NCBI GenBank assembly: GCA_903953985.1
Contig: CAJBLW010000023.1
Coordinates: 1 to 11,142, forward strand
Reading direction: 5' to 3'
Source of the DNA: an uncultured Burkholderiales bacterium
GTDB taxonomy: Bacteria; Pseudomonadota; Gammaproteobacteria; Burkholderiales; Burkholderiaceae_C
Length of the DNA: 11,142 nucleotides
The notes beneath the pieces are model-generated. The model ran no database searches, was not told the DNA's origin, and was given only the letters and a program-made list of their open reading frames with translations. The translations under genes were made by a program, and so were the position numbers. Each line of letters starts with the position of its first letter. Within the stretch, counting starts at the first letter, position 1. Below, in pieces: positions 6,203 to 11,142 of this stretch.

Positions 6203-7024
6203 TCAAGGGGTTTCGCCCGAGGCCATGCGCTGCTCAATGCGGGCGATGGCGTCCGGCAAATCGGCCACACTGTCGATCACTTCGTGGGCGCCGGCCGCGA
6301 GGAGCAGGGCGGTGGCGCTGGTCTTGGCATGGGCTTGGTCCTGTTCGCTGGCCTGCAGCCAGCGCTCATGTGTCCAGCCCAAGGCGTTGCCGCTGATGGC
6401 CACACCCACCGTCCAGGCGCCAGCGGCCAGGCCTTCGGCCAAGCCAGGCGCGGTGTCGTCGACCTTGATGACCTGCGTCGCCTTTGCTTGCAAACCCATG
6501 GCCTGTAAACAAGCCTGCATGCCCATGGGGTCAGGGCGGCTGCGGGCCACGTCATCGCAACAAACCACCAAGTCAGGCCTGAAGCCCTGTGCATGGGCGA
6601 TCTCAATCAAGGGCGTCATGATTTTTCGGGTGTAACCAGTGGTGGTGGCAAAGGCCAAGCCTTGGGCTTGCAAGGCTTGGTACGCCGTCATGAAGCCTGG
6701 AATAAAGTGGCTGCGGTCCAGAGCCGCTTTGGCACTCATAGGCTCAAACTCTGTCAGCAATAGTTGCGCATCCGCGTTGTTGAAGGGGCGACCCTTCAGT
6801 GCTTGCCATTGGGCTGCGATGGTCGGCATGTTTCCCAAGGCCGCGATGTGGTCAATCTTAGGCAACCCCATAGGCACACGGGCCTCGGCAATGGTGATCT
6901 CAACCTGGTGGCGGGCAAACAACTCGACGAAGGCGCCCATGGGTGCCAGGCTGCCAAAGTCCACGATGGTGCCCGCCCAGTCAAGCACGATGCCGCGGAT
7001 TTTGTGTTCTTGGTTGGGATTCAT
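6203..7024 (-). CDS. phnX: Phosphonoacetaldehyde hydrolase (phosphonatase)
   Basis: Cleaves the C-P bond of phosphonoacetaldehyde to give acetaldehyde and inorganic phosphate in the cytoplasm. It is a 273-residue HAD-superfamily enzyme. The nucleophile motif DWAGT (D15, A17) is the true phosphonatase form, and PMGLPKIDHI (51-60) carries the Schiff-base lysine K56 of the cap domain. The motif-II region is FATTTGYTR (125-133), SRPDP (162-166) carries R163, and KVDDT (187-191) carries the acidic motif. Presence of K56 distinguishes it from the lysine-less PhnX-like relatives. It starts with a 4-base ATGA overlap with the FAD oxidoreductase gene and a good GGAG 6 bases upstream. Canonical neighbours use PhnW to make the substrate; here the upstream FAD enzyme and Fe-ADH are the likely suppliers. 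Confidence 0.96.
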   Translation of the reverse strand: MNPNQEHKIRGIVLDWAGTIVDFGSLAPMGAFVELFARHQVEITIAEARVPMGLPKIDHIAALGNMPTIAAQWQALKGRPFNNADAQLLLTEFEPMSAKAALDRSHFIPGFMTAYQALQAQGLAFATTTGYTRKIMTPLIEIAHAQGFRPDLVVCCDDVARSRPDPMGMQACLQAMGLQAKATQVIKVDDTAPGLAEGLAAGAWTVGVAISGNALGWTHERWLQASEQDQAHAKTSATALLLAAGAHEVIDSVADLPDAIARIEQRMASGETP

Positions 7025-8136
7025 GTTTTGCTCCAGTTGTGAATGATGTCTTCAGCCAAGCCAAAAGAGGTGCTCATGCCGGTGCCACTGGTCACGCTGA
7101 CCAATTGCACTCCAGGCAACACATCGCTCACCAGGCTGTCTTGTTGGGCGCTGGGGTAAATGCCCGTCCAGCGCTCTTTCACCTGGTAGTGGCCAAGGCA
7201 CAGCAGGCGCTGCATTTCGTAGAGGATCAGGTCATCCACTTCGCGCGAGGCAAAAGGCCGCATGGCCTGGCCGTAGTGATGTGAGTCTCCCACCACCAAT
7301 GAGCCGTCTTGGCTTTGCACCACGATCAGGTGAATGCCATGGGCCAATTCCTGTGGGGATTCAACGCGCAGCTGATCGAGCAGCAATTGGGCACCGGGCG
7401 ATTCGTTGTAACCCCGGTAGCGCACCAGACTCAAATCGCTCATCACCCCAGCCCCGAGTCGGTAGCCGGGCGGCGGCTGAACCCGCAACATTTGCAGCTG
7501 ACACAGCTGGGTGTTGTTTTGGCTGAAAGCCTCAGGAAACAAGCTGCGCATGTCAGGTCCTGGGCAGACCAGGATGCGCTCAGCCGGCAACCATTGCCCG
7601 CCGGTGAAGACGGCGCCAGAGATGACTTCTTGAACGTGTTGCCCCAGCTGAAACACAACCCCTTGAGTGGCCAGCCAAACACGCAGTTTTTCAATGGCGC
7701 TGCGCGCTTCGATGCGCAGCTCGTAAGGACTGTACAGGGCCCCTTGCAAATGGCGCATGACAAATTGTGGCGCCTGATCTTGCAGGGCTTGGCCTTCGAG
7801 CCATTGCAGATCCTGACCCTCGGGTTGTCTGCACAATTCCTGCAAAACCAATTTGGCCTGTTGTCTTTGGGCCAGCACATACAAGCCCTGGTGCTCAATG
7901 GCGATACCCGCTTGCGGTGCCAGTTCGGCCCACACATCGCGTGACCTGCGGGCGCGACGCCAGGTGTCGCCACGGCCTTGGCCGGTGACCGTGATAAACC
8001 CAAAGTTGCGAATCGAGGCCCCTACACAAAATGGGTCACGGTCGATCACGCGAACGCTTTTGCCTTGTTGTAAGGCAGCCCAGGCGCAGGCCAGGCCGAC
8101 GATGCCACTGCCCACAATGATCACATCGTTGCTCAT
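7021..8136 (-). CDS. FAD-dependent oxidoreductase, phosphonate-associated (DadA-like, TIGR03364 type)
   Basis: 371-residue DAO-family flavoenzyme. The N-terminus has the FAD-binding dinucleotide fold: VIIVGSGIVGLA with GSGIVG at 9-14 and the acidic D32 at the end of strand 2, then GASIRNFGFI (39-48). The C-terminus has the family's second FAD-contact region, VTSGTGMSTSFGLAEDII. The TIGR03364 clade is known for residing next to phosphonatase-like genes and is proposed to deaminate an aminophosphonate oxidatively. Next to a true PhnX, the simplest product is phosphonoacetaldehyde, from 2-aminoethylphosphonate or its N-methyl form (inference; as I recall, N-methyl-aminoethylphosphonate activity has been reported for relatives). 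It would replace the pyridoxal-dependent PhnW. Both ends overlap neighbours by 4 bases (Fe-ADH upstream, phnX downstream) and GGGAAG lies 6 bases before the ATG. Confidence 0.87.
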   Translation of the reverse strand: MSNDVIIVGSGIVGLACAWAALQQGKSVRVIDRDPFCVGASIRNFGFITVTGQGRGDTWRRARRSRDVWAELAPQAGIAIEHQGLYVLAQRQQAKLVLQELCRQPEGQDLQWLEGQALQDQAPQFVMRHLQGALYSPYELRIEARSAIEKLRVWLATQGVVFQLGQHVQEVISGAVFTGGQWLPAERILVCPGPDMRSLFPEAFSQNNTQLCQLQMLRVQPPPGYRLGAGVMSDLSLVRYRGYNESPGAQLLLDQLRVESPQELAHGIHLIVVQSQDGSLVVGDSHHYGQAMRPFASREVDDLILYEMQRLLCLGHYQVKERWTGIYPSAQQDSLVSDVLPGVQLVSVTSGTGMSTSFGLAEDIIHNWSKT

Positions 8137-9224
8137 GCTGTGCTTCCCACAAAGTTACGGCCTCGGGCTGAGCCGAGTGCCTGCTGGAGTTGATGAAGGC
8201 CGGCCGGGCTGCTGCGCAGATCACGCGGTGCAATGCCCAGGTTTTTCAGCCAATCAGAAAGCTGTTCGCCGGCCAGTTGCCACTCGCAATCAAAAACGTC
8301 TGCCAGATCGCCCTGCACCTGCGGGCTGATGGCCGCTGCGATGTCCAGCACCATGGGCAACCACACCGCACAGGCGTGACCATGGGGCAGGTTTTCTTTC
8401 AAGGTCAGGTCATACGACAAGGCGTGGGCCAAGGCCGTCTGGGTTTGCGACATCGCCAAACCGGCCAACAAGGACGCTTGGCTCATCTGCTCGCGCAAAT
8501 CAGAGTTCTGTGGGTTCTCCAGCAGTGCAGGCAGGGTCTGCAAAACCATGCGTGCCGAACGCACCGCCAAGGGACGCGTGATCGCATTGGCGTGATGGTT
8601 CCAGATCGATTCCAACGCGTGCGCCAGGGTGTCCAGAGCGGTGTCACGGGTCAAACCCTCGGGGCAAGTCAAGGTCAAGCTAGGGTCAACCCAGGCCTGG
8701 TCGGCAAAGCCCTGGACGCAGGACCACGAGCGCTTGACGGCAGGTATGGCATCGAGGTCCCACAAGGTGGCCCAGGGCGTGACCTCACTGCCTGTGCCCG
8801 AAGTGGTGGGGGCGCACCACAAGGTGTGCCGCTTGTGATCGGTAGGCAGCTTATTGGTACGCCAAACCGATGGGGCCAGCGCCACGTCACTCAGCTCAAA
8901 GCGTGCCAGTTTGGCCAGATCCAACGTGGTACCGCCACCGATGGCCAGCAAGGCGGCGTCTGGTTGCGTGGCCCACAACGGCCAAATTTGCTGGCACAAC
9001 TGCAGCGCTGCCGTGATGCTGCTTTGGGCCGACCGTTGCCAAATCCAGCCCAGGCAGAGTTCGCCCCAGTGCCTTTTCAAATCGGCCTCCAATGCCAAAG
9101 AAATGGCATGCGGATCGGCCAACACAAAAAACGGTTGTTCAGGTGGGTGGGTGTGCAACAGGTTCGGGCCCCATTCGAGGTGAACCGGGTTAAACCATGT
9201 CAAATGAATCGCTGTCGCAGCCAT
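8133..9224 (-). CDS. Phosphonate-associated iron-containing alcohol dehydrogenase
   Basis: 363-residue group III (Fe-dependent) alcohol dehydrogenase. The NAD-binding motif is GGGTTLD (96-102), followed by TTSGTGSEVTPWA (140-152). The four metal ligands are all present: D198, H202, H267 and H281, with the same spacing logic as FucO (4, about 64, 14). The clade resembles the iron-ADH found in phosphonate operons (TIGR03405-like, from memory), which acts on the 2-hydroxyethylphosphonate / phosphonoacetaldehyde pair. In a catabolic operon with PhnX, oxidation of hydroxyethylphosphonate to the aldehyde is the likely direction; the reverse reaction is possible. With ATG 9224 it overlaps the end of phnE by 25 bases. 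A TTG at 9201-9203 would give a 4-base TTGA overlap like the other junctions, starting just before TWFNPV; neither start has a clear ribosome binding site. Confidence 0.87.
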   Translation of the reverse strand: MAATAIHLTWFNPVHLEWGPNLLHTHPPEQPFFVLADPHAISLALEADLKRHWGELCLGWIWQRSAQSSITAALQLCQQIWPLWATQPDAALLAIGGGTTLDLAKLARFELSDVALAPSVWRTNKLPTDHKRHTLWCAPTTSGTGSEVTPWATLWDLDAIPAVKRSWSCVQGFADQAWVDPSLTLTCPEGLTRDTALDTLAHALESIWNHHANAITRPLAVRSARMVLQTLPALLENPQNSDLREQMSQASLLAGLAMSQTQTALAHALSYDLTLKENLPHGHACAVWLPMVLDIAAAISPQVQGDLADVFDCEWQLAGEQLSDWLKNLGIAPRDLRSSPAGLHQLQQALGSARGRNFVGSTA

Positions 9225-10021
9225 GATGAAACCATGTCAATGAGGGAGACGGTGACGATCAGCATCAACAAGACGGCGCAAGTTTGGGCGTACTCAAAGC
9301 TGCGGATCACTTCAAACAAGATCACGCCAATGCCGCCAGCACCGACCATGCCCACCACCGAGGCCGAACGCACATTTGATTCAAAACGGTACAGCGAGTA
9401 CGACAGCCAAAGCGGCATCACCTGGGGAATTACGCCGTAAGCAATTTCGGCCAGTTTGTGCGCGCCCGTGGCGCGTATGCCTTCCACCGGGCGCGGGTCG
9501 ATGGCTTCGACCGCCTCGGAAAAAAGTTTGGACAAAGTGCCAGTGGTGTGGACAAACAAGGCCAGCACCCCGGCAAAAGGTCCCAAGCCCACGGCCACAA
9601 TGAACAACATGGCGAACACCATTTCATTGGTGGCTCGGCACGCATCCATTAAGCGACGAACCGGTTGGTAAATCCAAGCTGGCGCCACATTGGCGGCCGA
9701 CAGCAAACCCATGGGAACGGCGGCTACGATGGCCAGCACCGTGCCCCACAGCGCGATGTGCAGCGTGATCACCATCTCGCGCAAATACATCCGCCAGTCC
9801 TTGAAGTCGGGCGGAAAGAAGTCGGCAGCAAACGTGCGCATGTTGGCCGCATCCCGGATCAAGTCCAGGGGGCGGATTTCCGCCCCCTGCCAAGCCCAGG
9901 CCAAAACCCCCGCTGCCACCAGCCAGACCAAGTAGCTCAGGCCCTGGCTCTTTTTGTGCGAGGCCAGTTGTTGCAGTTTTTCCAGATCGGCGCTGGCGAT
10001 GGCGGTGGACATGGTGGACAT
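9200..10021 (-). CDS. phnE: Phosphonate ABC transporter permease PhnE
   Basis: Inner-membrane permease of the PhnCDE importer. The protein is 273 residues with an N-terminal cytoplasmic stretch, a first membrane helix near 28-45 and a cluster of helices from about 82 to 262. The EAA loop that docks on PhnC is visible around residues 169-200 (EAVEAIDPRPVEGIRATGA, then the helix ending GVIPQ), followed by the FESNVRSASVVGMVGAGGIG stretch typical of PhnE. The ATG at 10021 starts 2 bases after the phnD stop, with a weak AAGAA upstream; a second in-frame ATG lies 9 bases further (10012). Only one phnE copy is visible, so the permease is presumably a homodimer. Confidence 0.96.
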   Translation of the reverse strand: MSTMSTAIASADLEKLQQLASHKKSQGLSYLVWLVAAGVLAWAWQGAEIRPLDLIRDAANMRTFAADFFPPDFKDWRMYLREMVITLHIALWGTVLAIVAAVPMGLLSAANVAPAWIYQPVRRLMDACRATNEMVFAMLFIVAVGLGPFAGVLALFVHTTGTLSKLFSEAVEAIDPRPVEGIRATGAHKLAEIAYGVIPQVMPLWLSYSLYRFESNVRSASVVGMVGAGGIGVILFEVIRSFEYAQTCAVLLMLIVTVSLIDMVSSWLRQRFI

Positions 10022-10023
10022 GC

Positions 10024-10974
10024 TTATTTCTTCAAAGCAGCCAGTTGCTTGTCAATATCGGCCAATTGTTTGGTTTTGTCGGCAGCAGACAATTTGTCAT
10101 CGCTCTCGACCTTGCGGCGGTCCTTGAACAATTCAAGTTGACGGATCGGGATCAGTTGGTCGTTGTTGGATTCGCGGAAACCACCGTAGTTGTAAATGTT
10201 CTTGAGCACAGCTTTTTCGACTGGATCGTTCTTGGCGTAATTCAAAACAAAATCTTTGATCTTGGTTTTGACTGCCGGGTCCAGGTCCTTGCGCCACACA
10301 AATGGATCGCTCGGAATCAAGGGGCTTTTCCAGATCACGCGCAACTGGCTGAACAAATCTGGCTTGGCACTTTCGAGCTTGCCCATGTCTTCGGTGTTGT
10401 TGGTGGCCACATCGATCTGTTTGGCCAAGGTGGCCTGGATGTTGGCGCCGTGGCTGGCGTTGCGCACTGTTTTGAAGGTGTTGCGTGCTTCGATGTTGCG
10501 CTGGGCAAAAATGTAATAAGAGGGCACCAAAAAGCCCGAGGTGGAATTGGGATCGCCAATGCCGAAGTTGATGTTCTTGCCGTTGGCGATCACATCGTCC
10601 AGCGTTTTGTAGGGGCTGTCCTTGTGCGTGATCAGCAAGGCGTGGTAACCGAAGGTGCCGTCGGCATACATGAGTTGCGCAAAGACTTCGCCGTTCGACC
10701 GGTCGACGGCCTCCATGGCGGCTTTGTTGCCGTACCAAGCCACCTGGATTTTGTTGAACCGCATGGCTTCGATCACGCCGGCATAATCAGGGGCATAGAA
10801 CGACTGGATTTTTAGGCCCGTCTTTTTCTCCATGTCGCGGAAGAAGGGCTCCCAGCGCTCACGTTGGGCCGAAGCCGAATCGGTCGCGATGATGCCAAAG
10901 CTGATGTTTTGGGCAAAGGCGCCGATGGCACTCAGGGAAATCAGGCCGGTGGCCAGGATGCGGACAAGTTTCAT
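10024..10974 (-). CDS. phnD: Phosphonate ABC transporter substrate-binding protein PhnD
   Basis: Periplasmic protein that binds phosphonates and delivers them to PhnE. The protein is 316 residues, with a signal peptide (MKLVRILATGLISLSAIGAFA) and likely cleavage before Q22. Family features: FGIIATDSASAQRERWEPFF, YAPDYAGVIEAMRFNKIQVAWYG (60-82), the phosphonate-group loop DPNSTSGF (141-148, with S144-T145-S146), H175 in NASHGAN, and NNTEDM (192-197). The start is preceded by GAGG at a suitable distance. It lies 24 bases after phnC, with a hairpin at the gene boundary. A lysine- and aspartate-rich tail (about 280-316) is longer than the core fold needs, as in other PhnD proteins. The preferred ligand (aminoethyl-, N-methylaminoethyl- or hydroxyethylphosphonate) cannot be told from sequence. 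Confidence 0.96.
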   Translation of the reverse strand: MKLVRILATGLISLSAIGAFAQNISFGIIATDSASAQRERWEPFFRDMEKKTGLKIQSFYAPDYAGVIEAMRFNKIQVAWYGNKAAMEAVDRSNGEVFAQLMYADGTFGYHALLITHKDSPYKTLDDVIANGKNINFGIGDPNSTSGFLVPSYYIFAQRNIEARNTFKTVRNASHGANIQATLAKQIDVATNNTEDMGKLESAKPDLFSQLRVIWKSPLIPSDPFVWRKDLDPAVKTKIKDFVLNYAKNDPVEKAVLKNIYNYGGFRESNNDQLIPIRQLELFKDRRKVESDDKLSAADKTKQLADIDKQLAALKK

Positions 10975-10998
10975 GGTGAGGTCCTCAGGTTGGAAAAG

Positions 10999-11142
10999 TC
11001 AATGCGCCAGAAGTTGGCGCGTTGGGTTGAAAACGGGATCCGGAGTTTCAGGGGGGTGGTCCATGAACAACTCGTCGGAATGCGTGCCATACAGCTCGCG
11101 CAAGCGTTGGTTGTCCAGGCCCAGGGGAGAGCCGTCGTAGAC
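10999..11142 (-). CDS. phnC: Phosphonate ABC transporter ATP-binding protein PhnC (C-terminal 47 residues)
   Basis: Only the 3' end is in the window; the 5' part lies beyond base 11142. The visible residues VYDGSPLGLDNQRLRELYG match the PhnC C-terminus (VxDG...L....LYG), which follows the ATPase core. They are followed by a proline-rich tail ending in FNPTRQLLAH. The stop codon is at 10999-11001. As the ATPase of the PhnCDE importer it powers uptake; all catalytic motifs (Walker A/B, signature) lie outside the window. Position directly before phnD in the usual phnC-phnD-phnE order supports the call. The tail after LYG is rather long. Confidence 0.85.
   Translation of the reverse strand, partial: VYDGSPLGLDNQRLRELYGTHSDELFMDHPPETPDPVFNPTRQLLAH
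11004..11020 (-). other. Hairpin at the phnC/phnD boundary
   Basis: GCGCCA (11004-11009) and TGGCGC (11015-11020) form a perfect 6-bp GC-rich stem with a 5-base loop, positioned over the last codons of phnC and ending two bases before its stop codon. It is too short of T residues afterwards to be a terminator. In the mRNA it lies just upstream of phnD, where it could protect the phnD transcript end after processing or affect phnD translation. Confidence 0.4.

Noticed and set aside
8190..9440. Long open frame on the plus strand (about 416 codons) opposite the Fe-ADH and phnE genes
   Set aside because: It mirrors the codon structure of confident minus-strand genes, resembles no family, and is rich in Q, R and G as expected for an antisense shadow.
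10045..10815. Plus-strand open frame of about 256 codons opposite phnD
   Set aside because: Antisense shadow of phnD with no family signature and no ribosome binding site.

Overview
This 11.1 kb window is densely coding and carries almost everything on the minus strand; only one regulator gene lies on the plus strand. Gene content, protein style and a moderately high GC content suggest a betaproteobacterium of the order Burkholderiales, most likely Comamonadaceae. That placement is an inference from recognised families, not a database result. No rRNA, tRNA, insertion sequence or CRISPR array was seen. The longest stretch without a gene is about 250 bases (3413-3665) and is rich in palindromes.

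Left part (1-3412): the start of a zinc-ribbon Nudix hydrolase gene runs off the left edge. Before it comes a complete TRAP carboxylate transporter, read right to left as dctP (binding protein), dctQ (small membrane subunit) and dctM (large membrane subunit). dctQ and dctM overlap by 4 bases. A perfect hairpin with a T-tract sits between dctP and dctQM and looks like a partial terminator that favours binding-protein expression. A second terminator closes the operon after dctM. A TetR-type inverted repeat and several palindromes lie upstream of dctP.

Middle part (3571-5208): a fumarylacetoacetate hydrolase family gene (fumarylpyruvate-hydrolase-like) is divergent from a MarR-family regulator, with palindromes in the shared intergenic region. 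A small ABM-domain monooxygenase-like gene converges on the MarR gene. Together with the TRAP transporter this suggests uptake and ring-cleavage catabolism of an organic (perhaps aromatic) acid, but no substrate is shown.

Right part (5300-11142): a tight operon on the minus strand for use of C2 phosphonates. In reading order it is phnC (3' end only), phnD, phnE, an iron-containing alcohol dehydrogenase, a DadA-like FAD oxidoreductase, phnX and a DUF4743-type Nudix hydrolase. The usual transaminase PhnW is absent from the visible part. The likely logic is import by PhnCDE, then two converging routes to phosphonoacetaldehyde: oxidative deamination or demethylamination of an aminoethylphosphonate by the FAD enzyme, and oxidation of 2-hydroxyethylphosphonate by the Fe-ADH. 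PhnX then cleaves the aldehyde to acetaldehyde and phosphate. This operon is the most interesting part of the window, mainly for its PhnW-less design, its alcohol dehydrogenase and its unexplained Nudix gene.
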